The notes beneath the pieces are model-generated. The model saw only the letters and a list, made by a program, of their open reading frames with translations, was not told the DNA's origin and did no database searches. Below are positions 8,356 through 17,886 of a DNA stretch of 35,452 bases, one piece after another (position 1 is the first letter of the stretch; every line of letters begins with the position of its first letter). A program made the position numbers and the translations under genes. Where the stretch lies: NCBI GenBank assembly GCA_025935415.1, contig JAICVI010000005.1, positions 1-35,452 on the forward strand. Direction: 5' to 3'. The stretch is from Chloroflexota bacterium. GTDB taxonomy: Bacteria > Chloroflexota > Limnocylindria > Limnocylindrales > CSP1-4.

Positions 8356-9224
8356 CGATCGTTGCGTTCCCGGCTCCGTGCAAAGCGGCGGAGCGCCCCC
8401 GCGAGATCGGCCCACAGCGAGCCGATCCGATGGCCGAGCCGCTCCTCGAACCGCACGTGCTCGACGTACCCGAGCTTGCGATAGGCGTTCAGCGCCGGCG
8501 GATTGTCCGAGCGGACGTTCAGCACGACATGGTCGCAGAACTCGAGGAGGCGGGCCGTGACCGCGGCCGTCGTCGCCTGGGCGTAGCCGCGGCCGCGGAA
8601 CTCCGGCTGCGTCAGCACGTTGCCGACGACCGCGATCCTCGCGGACCGGCCGATCACGTGGGTGCCGGCCGCGGCCACCAGGCGCCCGTTGACGCGGATC
8701 CCGTAGTAGATGCCCTCCGCGATCGACTGGGGCGCGAGCCAGCTCCCGAAGCCGAGCCGGTAGAGGCGGTTCAGCTCGCCGGCGTCCGATGGCGAGAGCG
8801 TCTCGACGCCAGGATCCTCCGCGGGGCGAAAGGTCGACCGGTCGACCCACATCCGGACCATCGGCGGGCCGGGCTCGATCCGGTAGCGGCTGGCCACGGC
8901 CGCCTCGGTCGGCGGCAGGTACGAGAGGTACGCGATCGAGGGCTTGATGACGTCCCGGAGGATCTCGCCGATGCCATCGTCGCGGCCGGCGATGAACAGC
9001 GGCTGCGGGGCGGGTCCGCCGTACTCGAGCACGAGCGCGACGACCTCGTTGCCCGCCCGCGCGATGCCCCAGCGGGCCCGACCGGCGACACGATCCTCGA
9101 GGTCGGCGAGCGCGTACGCGGCGTAGATGCGGTCCCGCTCGAGGAAGCGCCTGATGACGGCGTGGTCGGTCGTGGCCTCGACGACGAGCTTCGCGGCGGC
9201 GCGGTCGAGCGCGACCGTTGCCAT
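8352..9224 (-). CDS. GNAT-family N-acetyltransferase
   Basis: [30 protein letters not shown] ... [19 protein letters not shown] acetyl-CoA-binding signature. Confidence 0.85.
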   Translation of the reverse strand: MATVALDRAAAKLVVEATTDHAVIRRFLERDRIYAAYALADLEDRVAGRARWGIARAGNEVVALVLEYGGPAPQPLFIAGRDDGIGEILRDVIKPSIAYLSYLPPTEAAVASRYRIEPGPPMVRMWVDRSTFRPAEDPGVETLSPSDAGELNRLYRLGFGSWLAPQSIAEGIYYGIRVNGRLVAAAGTHVIGRSARIAVVGNVLTQPEFRGRGYAQATTAAVTARLLEFCDHVVLNVRSDNPPALNAYRKLGYVEHVRFEERLGHRIGSLWADLAGALRRFARSRERNDR

Positions 9225-9246
9225 CAGGACCCGACCCGGCGCGACA

Positions 9247-10734
9247 TCAGAACGCGGCGCCGACGGGCTTGGCCGGCTCCAGGGCATACGGCCGTCGCGG
9301 CTCCCGGCGGCCGTTTCGTCGAGTCATCGCGTCCTGGAGCGACCGGTCATACGGCGCTCGGAGGACGCCCTCCTCCGTCACGATCGCGGTGATCAGGCCC
9401 GCGGGCGTGACGTCGAACGCGGGGTTCCTGACGTTCGTCCCCTCCGGTGCGATCCGCACGCCGCGCAGCTCGGTGACCTCGATCGCCGGGCGGTCCTCGA
9501 TGGGGATCGCCGCGCCGTCGGCCGTCGAGAGGTCGACCGACGACAGTGGCGCCGCAACGACGAACGGGATTCCGTGCCGCTGCGCCAGCACGGCCAGCGT
9601 GAACGTCCCGAGCTTGTTCGCGGTGTCCCCGTTCGCCGCGACCCGGTCCGCGCCGACGATGACCACGTCGACCTGGCCCTGGGCCATGAGCGGCCCCGCA
9701 GCCATGTCCGGGATCAGCGTGTGCTCGACGCCTGCCTGGCGGAGCTCCCACGCGGTGAGACGGGCGCCCTGGAGATACGGGCGGGTCTCGTCCACCCAGA
9801 CGTGCAGCGGACGCTCGCGCGCGTGGGCTGCCTGCACGATCCCGAGCGCCGTCCCGAACTGGCCGCAGGCCAGCGGGCCCGTGTTGCAGTGGGTCAGCAC
9901 GCGCAGTGGCCGGCCCTCGGGAGCCGGGAGGATCGACTGGCCGGCTTCGGCGAGACGCCCGTGGTCGTCCGTGGCCTCGTCGACGATCGCCATCGCCTCC
10001 GACCACAGCGCGTCGGCGATCTCGCGGCCCTGGTCCGACAGCTTCCCGATCTCCTCGTAGCGGGCCATCAGCCGATCGACCGCCCAGCCGAGGTTCACCG
10101 CCGTCGGGCGGGAGGTCCGGAGGATGTTCGCGGCGCCATCGAGGATCGCTCTCCGGGCGTGGGCCTGGGCCTTCGCGGCCCGTTTCGCGGTGAGCGCCAG
10201 CCCGATCGCCGCGACCTGGCCGATGGCGGGCGCGCCCCGGACGACCATGTCGCGAATCGCGCGGGCAGCGTCGTTGGCCGAGCGAACCGGCACCTCCACG
10301 AGCTGGTCCGGCAGGCGGCGCTGATCGATCAGGAGCAGGACGTCGTCGGATTCGAACCGGAAGGGCGTGCGGAATCCCGCGGGCGTGACGGCCTCGGCCC
10401 CAGCCTCGTCGAGGCTGTCTGCGCCGGCACCGGCCGATGGCACGCCCGACTTCACCACGGTGGCGCCACTGCCGGTCGGCTGTCCCAGGAGCGCCGAGGC
10501 CTCAGCCGCCGAGCGGTCGCGCAGCTCCGTGACGACACCGACGACCTGCCCGGCGCCGGTCAGCAGCTCCCCCGCAAAGCGCCGGAAGAACTGGCGCCGG
10601 TCCGTGTCGAACCCAGGCCCGCCGGGCGAGGCTTGCGCGACGTCGGGGGAGCCGACTTCCTCGCCGGGCGTCGCCGGGTCGGGCTCGGTGGAGGCCGGCG
10701 CGACTGGCTCGATCGGGTTCGAGGTGTCGGTCAT
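9247..10734 (-). CDS. mtnA: S-methyl-5-thioribose-1-phosphate isomerase with N-terminal extension of about 120 aa
   Basis: LLIDQRRLPDQ, DMVVRGAPAIGQVAA, THCNTGPLA and GADRVAANGDTANKLGTF motifs. Confidence 0.9.
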   Translation of the reverse strand: MTDTSNPIEPVAPASTEPDPATPGEEVGSPDVAQASPGGPGFDTDRRQFFRRFAGELLTGAGQVVGVVTELRDRSAAEASALLGQPTGSGATVVKSGVPSAGAGADSLDEAGAEAVTPAGFRTPFRFESDDVLLLIDQRRLPDQLVEVPVRSANDAARAIRDMVVRGAPAIGQVAAIGLALTAKRAAKAQAHARRAILDGAANILRTSRPTAVNLGWAVDRLMARYEEIGKLSDQGREIADALWSEAMAIVDEATDDHGRLAEAGQSILPAPEGRPLRVLTHCNTGPLACGQFGTALGIVQAAHARERPLHVWVDETRPYLQGARLTAWELRQAGVEHTLIPDMAAGPLMAQGQVDVVIVGADRVAANGDTANKLGTFTLAVLAQRHGIPFVVAAPLSSVDLSTADGAAIPIEDRPAIEVTELRGVRIAPEGTNVRNPAFDVTPAGLITAIVTEEGVLRAPYDRSLQDAMTRRNGRREPRRPYALEPAKPVGAAF

Positions 10735-10762
10735 GGGCGCGCGTCGCTTCGGGGCGCGACCG

Positions 10763-11284
10763 TCAATACCGGATCACGCTCGTGACACGCCGGCCGCCGA
10801 GGCGCTCGCGCCCGTGGAGGAACTCGAGCTCGACAAGGAACGCGAGGCCGACAATCTCGCCCTTGAGGCGCTCCACGAGCTCGATCGTCCCCTGCACCGT
10901 GCCGCCGGTCGCGAGGAGGTCGTCGACGATCAGGACCTTCTGGCCCGGCTGGATTGCGTCGCGGTGGATCTCGAGGGTGTTCGAGCCGTACTCGAGCGCG
11001 TACTCGACCGAGAGGGTCTCGGCGGGCAGCTTGCCGAGCTTCCGCACGGGGACGAGGCCCGCGCCGAGCTCGTAGGCCATCGGGGCGCTGAAGATGAAGC
11101 CGCGCGACTCCATGCCGATGACGATGTCCAGCTGGTCGCCGCGGTACGGCTCGAGCATGAGCCGGATCGACTCGCGGTACGCGTCGGCGTCCTTCAGGAC
11201 GGTCGTGATGTCGTAGAAGAGGATGCCCGGCTTGGGAAAGTCCGGGACCTCGCGGATCTTCGCTCGAAGCTCCTCGGCGGACAC
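10763..11284 (-). CDS. apt: Adenine phosphoribosyltransferase
   Basis: IREVPDFPKPGILFYDITTVL, GMESRGFIFSAPMA and PRPP loop VLIVDDLLATGGTV; GTG start with AAGGAGG. Confidence 0.93.
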   Translation of the reverse strand: MSAEELRAKIREVPDFPKPGILFYDITTVLKDADAYRESIRLMLEPYRGDQLDIVIGMESRGFIFSAPMAYELGAGLVPVRKLGKLPAETLSVEYALEYGSNTLEIHRDAIQPGQKVLIVDDLLATGGTVQGTIELVERLKGEIVGLAFLVELEFLHGRERLGGRRVTSVIRY

Positions 11285-11305
11285 GAAGCGTGATCCTCCT
11301 TCGTG
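11282..11305 (-). promoter_or_regulatory. Hairpin sequestering the apt start codon and part of the Shine-Dalgarno
   Basis: mRNA sense CACGAAG-GAGGATCACG-CTTCGTG: perfect 7-bp stem, with the GTG start in the 3' arm. Confidence 0.55.
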
Positions 11306-11351
11306 AAGTTCGCGCTCGTAATGCGCGCGCGTGCGCGAGCGGGGCCCGAGT

Positions 11352-12899
11352 CTACCGCACGGACCCGACCGCACCCGCTCGACCGCCGACCGGAGCGCGC
11401 TCCGGCACCGCCAGCCGGGGCGAGAGGAAGAAGCCGATCCACGCGGCGACGGAGCCGATCGCGATGGCCACGGCCAGCCCGGGTGCGGGCCCGGACCCGG
11501 AAGCCACGGCGGTGTGGACGAGGGCCGCGGCGACGCTGGTGCCGAGCGCCGTGCCGACGGAGTCGGAGAGCGTCAGCGCCGCGGTCACGCTGCCCTGGTC
11601 CTCGCGCGGAACGTCGCGCAGGACGATGAGCGCGAACTGGGCGTAGGTCAGGCCCATGCCGAACCCGGCAAACCCGAAGATCGGGACGGCGAGAACGGCG
11701 GGCACCTGGTCCAGGAGGATCAGGCCCAAGCCGGCGATCCCGATCGCCACGATCGGGAAGCCGATGCGGACGAACCACTCGTGCGGGAAGCGGTCGGACA
11801 GGCGGGCCTGGGTCCACGAGCCGGCGGTCCACGACACGGTGGCAGCCGTGATCGCGATCCCGGCCGCGAACGCCGACCACCCGCGCACGTCCTCGAGGAG
11901 CAGGGCGACGTACACGTCGACGGCGAAGAACGCGAAGGTCAGGACGCCTCGAAGGAGGATCGCCGCGGGATAGCCACGGGCCGCCCGGAGCGTCCCCGGC
12001 GGCACGATCCGGGAGAACGCGAAGAACGCGATCGCGAGCCCGACGATGGCGAAGAGCGCCAGCTGCGGGCCCGGCTCGCCCGCGAGGCCGACGGTCACGA
12101 GCCCGATCCCGGCGGCGACCAGCACGCCGAAGAAGATCCGGCTGCGCTGGACGCCGGCCGCGGTCTCGGCTGCGGCGGCGTTGGCCGCAGGCGCGGCGCG
12201 GCCCTGGTCCCGGGGGTGCATCCCGGACAGCCCTCGATAGGCGAGGAAGCCCGAGACAGCCAGCAGCGGTAGCAGCCCGAAGAAGATCAACCGCCAGTTG
12301 AGCGCCTCCGCGACCGCGCCCGCGATCCCGGGTCCGAGGACGCCGGGCAGGATCCACGCGGTCGAGAGCGTGGCGAACATCCGCGGCCGCAGGTGCTCGG
12401 GCAGCGTCCGGCCGATCGCGACGTAGGCGATGGGCGGGATCGCGCCACCGCCGAGGCCCTGGATGAACCGCGCTCCGATGAGCATCTCCATCGAGGTCGC
12501 AGAGCCGGCAATCGCCAGCCCCGCGGCGAACAGGCCGATGCCGAGCAGGAACGGCAGCACCACGCCCCGCCGGTCGATCAGCGTCCCGGCAATCACGATC
12601 CCCAGCAGCGAGGCAACGAGGAACGCCGTGAACACGAGCCCGTAGAGCTCCAGCCCGCCGAGCTCCGCGGCGACGACCGGCATGGCCGTCGCGACCGCCA
12701 AGGCTTCCGCGGCAACGAGAGTGATCGTCAGGACAAGGCCGATCGTCAGCGGCCGGCGCTTCGGCGACCACAGCCCGTCGCCCTCGGGGGTGGCGACGCG
12801 GGCCTGTCCGGCGAGGCTCTCGGGGTGCGCGAGCTCTTCCGGCGTGACCTCGGCATGGTCGTGATCGTGCTCGCCGTGGGCGTGGGGGTCGGTGGGCAT
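11352..12899 (-). CDS. MFS multidrug-type transporter with His-rich N-terminus
   Basis: Many hydrophobic helices, GARFIQGLGGGAIPPIAYVAIG motif; N-terminus MPTDPHAHGEHDHDHAE. Confidence 0.88.
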   Translation of the reverse strand: MPTDPHAHGEHDHDHAEVTPEELAHPESLAGQARVATPEGDGLWSPKRRPLTIGLVLTITLVAAEALAVATAMPVVAAELGGLELYGLVFTAFLVASLLGIVIAGTLIDRRGVVLPFLLGIGLFAAGLAIAGSATSMEMLIGARFIQGLGGGAIPPIAYVAIGRTLPEHLRPRMFATLSTAWILPGVLGPGIAGAVAEALNWRLIFFGLLPLLAVSGFLAYRGLSGMHPRDQGRAAPAANAAAAETAAGVQRSRIFFGVLVAAGIGLVTVGLAGEPGPQLALFAIVGLAIAFFAFSRIVPPGTLRAARGYPAAILLRGVLTFAFFAVDVYVALLLEDVRGWSAFAAGIAITAATVSWTAGSWTQARLSDRFPHEWFVRIGFPIVAIGIAGLGLILLDQVPAVLAVPIFGFAGFGMGLTYAQFALIVLRDVPREDQGSVTAALTLSDSVGTALGTSVAAALVHTAVASGSGPAPGLAVAIAIGSVAAWIGFFLSPRLAVPERAPVGGRAGAVGSVR

Positions 12900-12918
12900 C
12901 GGCGGAGTATGGCGGCGA

Positions 12919-13338
12919 CTACGGAAGGACGACGTCGCCCTCGTCCGTCACGGTCCAGAAGGGGTTGTGGGCGATCTCCCAGGGATGGCCGTCCGGGTCG
13001 ATGAAGATGCCGTTGTAGCCGCCCCAGAACGTCTCGGCGCCGGTCCTGGCGATCCGCGCTCCAGCTTGCGCGGCTCGCTCGAGGAAGGCGTCGACCTCGG
13101 CCGGCGAGCGCAGGTTGCAGGCGAGGGTCACCCCTCCCCAACCGCCGCTGTCCTCGACCTCGCTGTCCTTCCGGAGCTCCTCACGGCCCCAGAGCGCGAA
13201 GACCATGGAGCCCGACTGGAAGAACACGACGCCGTCCTCGGGCTTCGAGGTGCTCCGCCAGCCGAGGGCCTCGTAGAAGGTCCGCGACCGTTCGAGGTCG
13301 GCCACGCCGATGGTGATCAGGCTGACGCGTGGTTCCAT
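12919..13338 (-). CDS. VOC/glyoxalase-family protein
   Basis: ITIGVADLERSRTFYEALGW ... GYNGIFIDPDGHPWEIAHNPFW. Confidence 0.88.
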   Translation of the reverse strand: MEPRVSLITIGVADLERSRTFYEALGWRSTSKPEDGVVFFQSGSMVFALWGREELRKDSEVEDSGGWGGVTLACNLRSPAEVDAFLERAAQAGARIARTGAETFWGGYNGIFIDPDGHPWEIAHNPFWTVTDEGDVVLP

Positions 13339-13362
13339 GCGACCGAATGGCGAGCGGAGGCC

Positions 13363-13704
13363 CTAGGGCAGGATGCCGACGGCGAGGAGGATGACGCCGG
13401 CGATCACGAGCAGCCAGACCCAGTACTTCATCGGGATGAAGAACAGCGTGTGCGCACCGCGCATCTCGACTTCCTGGCCCGTGGCCTTGTCGATCATCGT
13501 TCGGGCGGGACGCGCTGCGAGGCGCTTGTCGAGCAGGTAGACCAGCGGCGCGCTCACGAGGGCGGCGATCGCGAGGATCAGGGTCGAGTCACGCTCGGTC
13601 GGGGTGCTGGTCCCAGTGATCGCGCCCCAGAGGACGGTCACCACCACGATCAACGCGACAGGGATCAACACGGCCAGGATCCCGAACCCTTGCCAGACGA
13701 TCAT
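13363..13704 (-). CDS. Small membrane protein, unknown function
   Basis: Three hydrophobic segments; GGGAGGT Shine-Dalgarno 4 nt before ATG. Confidence 0.65.
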   Translation of the reverse strand: MIVWQGFGILAVLIPVALIVVVTVLWGAITGTSTPTERDSTLILAIAALVSAPLVYLLDKRLAARPARTMIDKATGQEVEMRGAHTLFFIPMKYWVWLLVIAGVILLAVGILP

Positions 13705-13741
13705 CTCGACCTCCCAATCGAGCGGCGACGACCACGGGAGA

Positions 13742-13969
13742 TTACGCCTTCGGGATCGCCTCGATCAGGCGGTCCAGCTGCTCGATCCGGGATCGATGGT
13801 GCGCGACCTCGGCGGACATGCCTTCCAGCGCGGAGTCGGAACCCTTCCCGTAGGAGCGGCGGAACCCGCGCCGGTTCGCCTCCGCGAGCTCCGCGGCACG
13901 AGCGGCGAGGAGCGCGCCGCGGAGGATGCGGGCCTCCTCGTCGGCGAGGTCGAGCTGCAGCCGCGCCAT
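13742..13969 (-). CDS. Small hypothetical protein (75 aa), translationally coupled to mfd
   Basis: MARLQLDLADEEARILRGALLAARAAEL...; start overlaps the mfd stop (TGATG). Confidence 0.6.
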   Translation of the reverse strand: MARLQLDLADEEARILRGALLAARAAELAEANRRGFRRSYGKGSDSALEGMSAEVAHHRSRIEQLDRLIEAIPKA

Positions 13970-16900
13970 CAGATCGGATCCTCGAAGCCGGGCCGCTCGG
14001 ATGGCCCGTAGGGGTTGGCTCGCGACGACGGCTCCGGCCGGTCCGGGCGCATCGTCGAGAGCACGGCGGGATCGACGTGGGCCGTCTCCGTCGAGAGCCG
14101 CGCGACGATCGCCTGCGTCAGCGACCAAGCCTTGAGCGGGTCCTTCGGGAGGCGGATCCGCACCTGGTTGGACGCGAACGTCACGTCCGCATGTCGCACG
14201 CCCGGCAGCGAGCCCGGCGTCAGCAGGCGCATCGCCGTGGCGCGCGACAAGCCGGCGCCAAAGCGCACGACGAGGTTGCCCTCCTCGCGCGACATCGAGG
14301 CGACGCCCACCGCCTCGGCTGCGAGCCGCAGCTCGGCGACCTCGGCGAGCCGCTGGACCGGAAGCGGCATCGGGCCGAAGCGGTCCGTGACCTCCTGCCG
14401 GAACGCGGCCACGTCGCCCTGGGTGCGGGCGCGCGCGAGCCGCCGGTACAGCTCCAGCTTCTGGGCCTCTTCGGGGACGTAGTCGTCGGGCAGGTGCGCC
14501 TCCAGCGGCAGGTCGATCGTCGCCTGCTGCGGCACCAGCACGGGAGCGCGATTCTCTCGGGACGCCTTGCGCTCCTCCACGGCCTCCGCGAGCAGGCGCG
14601 AATAGAGGTCGAACCCGACCGCGGCCATGTGGCCCGATTGCTCCCCGCCGAGGATGTTCCCTGCGCCGCGGATCTCGAGGTCCGACAACGCGATCTGGAA
14701 CCCGGCGCCCAGCTCGGAGGCGTTGAAGATCGCCTGCAGCCGCTTGCGTGCGTCTTCGCTCATCCGCTCGCGCCGCCGGTACAGCAGGTACGCGTAGGCG
14801 CGCCGCGACGACCGGCCGACGCGACCGCGGAGCTGGTAGAGCTGCGCCAGCCCGAGGGTGTCCGCCCGATCGATGATGATCGTGTTGGCGTTCGGGATGT
14901 CGAGGCCGGACTCGATGATCGTCGTGCACACGAGGACGTCCGCCGCGCCCTCCGCGAACTTCAGCATCACGCTCTCGAGATGGCCCTCGGCCATCTGCCC
15001 GTGCCCGACGACGATCCGCGCGTCGGGCAGGAGCTTCCGGAGCTGCTCGGCCTGGGCCTCGATCGTCTCGACGCGGTTGTGGACGTAGAACACCTGCCCG
15101 CCCCGATCGAGCTCGCGCAAGATCGCGTCGCGCACGAGCCCGGCGCTCGCCTCCGCGACCCGGGTCTGGATCGGCAGCCGGTCCTCCGGCGGCGTCTCGA
15201 TCACCGACATGTCCCGGACCCCGGCGAGCGCGAGGTTGAGCGTCCGCGGGATGGGCGTCGCGGAGAGCGTGAGGACGTCGACCTCGCGCTTGAGCTGCTT
15301 GAGACGCTCCTTCGCCGCGACCCCGAAGCGCTGCTCCTCGTCGACCACCACGAGCCCGAGGTCCTTGAAGCGGACGTCCTTCGACAGCAGCCGATGCGTT
15401 CCGATGACCATGTCGACCGAGCCGTCGGCGAGCCCCTGCACGGCCCTGTCCTGCTCGGTCTTGGAGACATAGCGGCTGAGCAGCGCGACCTTGACCGGGA
15501 ACGGCCCGAAGCGCGACCCGAACGTGGCGTGGTGCTGCGCGGCCAGGACCGTCGTCGGGACGAGCACCGCGACCTGCTTGCCGTCCTGCGTCGCCTTGAA
15601 CGCGGCCCGGATCGCGATCTCGGTCTTGCCGTAGCCGACATCGCCGACGACAAGGCGGTCCATCGGCCGGACGGCCTCCATGTCGTGCTTGACCTCGACG
15701 GCGGCGCGGGCCTGGTCGACCGTTTCCTCGTAGGGGAACGCGGCTTCCATCTCCGCTTGCCACGGCGAGTCGCCGGGGTAGGCGTGACCCGGCGCGTCCG
15801 CGCGAGCGGCGTAGAGCGCGAGCAGCTCCTCGGCGAGATCGCCAACCGCCTTCGCGACGCGCTGCTTGGTCCGCAGCCACTCCGTGCCGCCCAGCTTCGA
15901 GAGGTGCGGGCTCTCGCCGCCGGAATAGCGCGAGATCCGCCCGATCTGCTCGACCGGGACGTAGATCCGGTCCTGCCCCTGGAACGCGAGCTCCAGGAAG
16001 TCGCGTTCGTCACCCGTCCCCGAGCTGCGCCGGAGCATCCGCTCGTAGCGGGCGATGCCGTGATCGATGTGGACGACGAGGTCGCCCGGCGTCAGGCGCT
16101 CGAGGATGTCGCGGGGCACCACGCGGCGCATGGCCTTGGGTCGCCGGACGCGGACGTTCCCGAACAGCTCGCGGTCCGTGACGAAGACGAGCCCGTCGGG
16201 GCCACCGGCGAACCCGCCGTTGAGGCTGCGGTCCACGACCGTCACGGTGCCGGGTGGCGGCGGTGTCACGATCGAGTCGGTCACGCCGGTCGCGTGGCCG
16301 CCGTCGTCGAGGAGCTCGGAGAGGCGCGGCGCCTGGTCCGACGCGATGACGATCCGGGGGCGAGATTCGTCGCTCCCCTCGCCGGCCTCGCCGAGCCACC
16401 GATCCACGGCCTCCGCGATCCGTCCGCCGCGTCCCGGCGGGAGCACCGGCTCGCGCCACCCGAAAAGGTCGCCGGAGGACTTGCCGCCACCCGCGATCGC
16501 GTTCCCGGCCTCGGATTCCCACGTCAGCTCCAGCGTCCGCGCCGCCAGCAGCCGGCGCTTCCAGTCGCGCGGCCCGAGGAGGGTCGCGGGCCAGTCGCGG
16601 GGCAGCTCCCCAGCGCCGAGCAGGTCCGCCCGCCGCTCGTCGGCCTGGCGCCACAGGAACGTCGCAGCCTCACCGATGTCGCCCGGCTCGTCGAGCACCA
16701 GGAGCGTCGCCGGGTCGATGTGGTCGAGCGCGGTCGAGGGGGCGAGCAGCGCCGCCCAGACCTCCGCCGCGTCGCCGACGGCGGCGGCACGCGTCTCGGT
16801 GGCGTCGCGCGACGCGCCACGGGTGCGAGATTCGCCACGGACCGGCGCTCGCTCCGGGTCCGCCGCTCCCGCCAGGCGTTCCAGGTCCTGCGCGAGCCGC

Positions 16901-17886
16901 TCCGGCAGCTTCCGGGCGATCGTCCCGACGCGTTCCCGGAGCTCCGCCGGCCCGCCCGACGGCACGAGGAACTCGGAGGCCGGGAGGAGGGCCACGCGCT
17001 CGACCTTGCCGGTCGTGCGCTGATCGGTCGGGTCGAATGCCCGCAGCGAGTCGACCTCGTCGCCGAACGACTCGATCCGGACGGGCAGCTCCGCCGAGGG
17101 CGGAAAGACGTCGACGATGCCGCCGCGGCGCGCGAACTCGCCGCGCCCCGCGACCTCCAGGACCGGCGTGTAGCCGAGGTCCAGCAGCTCGCGCAGCAGG
17201 GCCGACTGGGCGATCCGGGCACCGACTTCGAGCTCGACTGGCTGTTCGGGCAGGTCCGACGGCGCGAGGGTGTGCTGGATCAGTGCCTGGACGCTCGCCA
17301 CCAGGATCCGCGCGCGTCCGCTTCGCCAGGCGCTGAGCGCCGCGACGCGCGCCGCCGTCTCGTCGGCGACGAGCTCACTCCGCTCATAGGCGAGCGCGGT
17401 TCGGGGCTCCAGCACCGCCACGGCCGCCGGATCGCCGACCCACGCCGCCAGCTCCTCCGCGACCCGATCGCCGATCTCCGAATCGCGCGCCACCCAGACG
17501 ATCCGCTCGCCAGCCACCACCGCGAGCGCGGCCGCGAGATAGCTCTTCGCGCCGTGCGGCACGGAGGTCACGCCGGCATGCCGGCCGGCATTCGACGCGG
17601 GCGCCTCGCTGGGCCCGAGCCGCTCGCGCAGCGCCTGGAACCCACCCGTGCCCTCGAGCAGGCGAGGCAAGGCGGCGAGATTCGGGATCCGCCGTCCCGC
17701 GCCCTGCCGCTTCGGCGGGCTCGCGGCTTCGGCCAGTCGCGTCTGCGCGGCCTGATGTGCCTCGATCTCCGCCTCCGCGGAATCGAATGCTGGTCGCTCC
17801 GTCTCGACCTGGTTCGGCAGCGGATCGCTCGCAGCGAGCCGCCGCTCCCACCCGCGGCGTCCGCGCATCGGGGGGCTGCTGCTCAC
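13969..17886 (-). CDS. mfd: Transcription-repair coupling factor
   Basis: GDVGYGKTEIAIRAAFKA, DEEQRFGV, LTLSATPIPRTLNLAL and QLRGRVGRSSRRAYAYLLY; 1305 aa. Confidence 0.96.
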   Translation of the reverse strand: MSSSPPMRGRRGWERRLAASDPLPNQVETERPAFDSAEAEIEAHQAAQTRLAEAASPPKRQGAGRRIPNLAALPRLLEGTGGFQALRERLGPSEAPASNAGRHAGVTSVPHGAKSYLAAALAVVAGERIVWVARDSEIGDRVAEELAAWVGDPAAVAVLEPRTALAYERSELVADETAARVAALSAWRSGRARILVASVQALIQHTLAPSDLPEQPVELEVGARIAQSALLRELLDLGYTPVLEVAGRGEFARRGGIVDVFPPSAELPVRIESFGDEVDSLRAFDPTDQRTTGKVERVALLPASEFLVPSGGPAELRERVGTIARKLPERLAQDLERLAGAADPERAPVRGESRTRGASRDATETRAAAVGDAAEVWAALLAPSTALDHIDPATLLVLDEPGDIGEAATFLWRQADERRADLLGAGELPRDWPATLLGPRDWKRRLLAARTLELTWESEAGNAIAGGGKSSGDLFGWREPVLPPGRGGRIAEAVDRWLGEAGEGSDESRPRIVIASDQAPRLSELLDDGGHATGVTDSIVTPPPPGTVTVVDRSLNGGFAGGPDGLVFVTDRELFGNVRVRRPKAMRRVVPRDILERLTPGDLVVHIDHGIARYERMLRRSSGTGDERDFLELAFQGQDRIYVPVEQIGRISRYSGGESPHLSKLGGTEWLRTKQRVAKAVGDLAEELLALYAARADAPGHAYPGDSPWQAEMEAAFPYEETVDQARAAVEVKHDMEAVRPMDRLVVGDVGYGKTEIAIRAAFKATQDGKQVAVLVPTTVLAAQHHATFGSRFGPFPVKVALLSRYVSKTEQDRAVQGLADGSVDMVIGTHRLLSKDVRFKDLGLVVVDEEQRFGVAAKERLKQLKREVDVLTLSATPIPRTLNLALAGVRDMSVIETPPEDRLPIQTRVAEASAGLVRDAILRELDRGGQVFYVHNRVETIEAQAEQLRKLLPDARIVVGHGQMAEGHLESVMLKFAEGAADVLVCTTIIESGLDIPNANTIIIDRADTLGLAQLYQLRGRVGRSSRRAYAYLLYRRRERMSEDARKRLQAIFNASELGAGFQIALSDLEIRGAGNILGGEQSGHMAAVGFDLYSRLLAEAVEERKASRENRAPVLVPQQATIDLPLEAHLPDDYVPEEAQKLELYRRLARARTQGDVAAFRQEVTDRFGPMPLPVQRLAEVAELRLAAEAVGVASMSREEGNLVVRFGAGLSRATAMRLLTPGSLPGVRHADVTFASNQVRIRLPKDPLKAWSLTQAIVARLSTETAHVDPAVLSTMRPDRPEPSSRANPYGPSERPGFEDPI

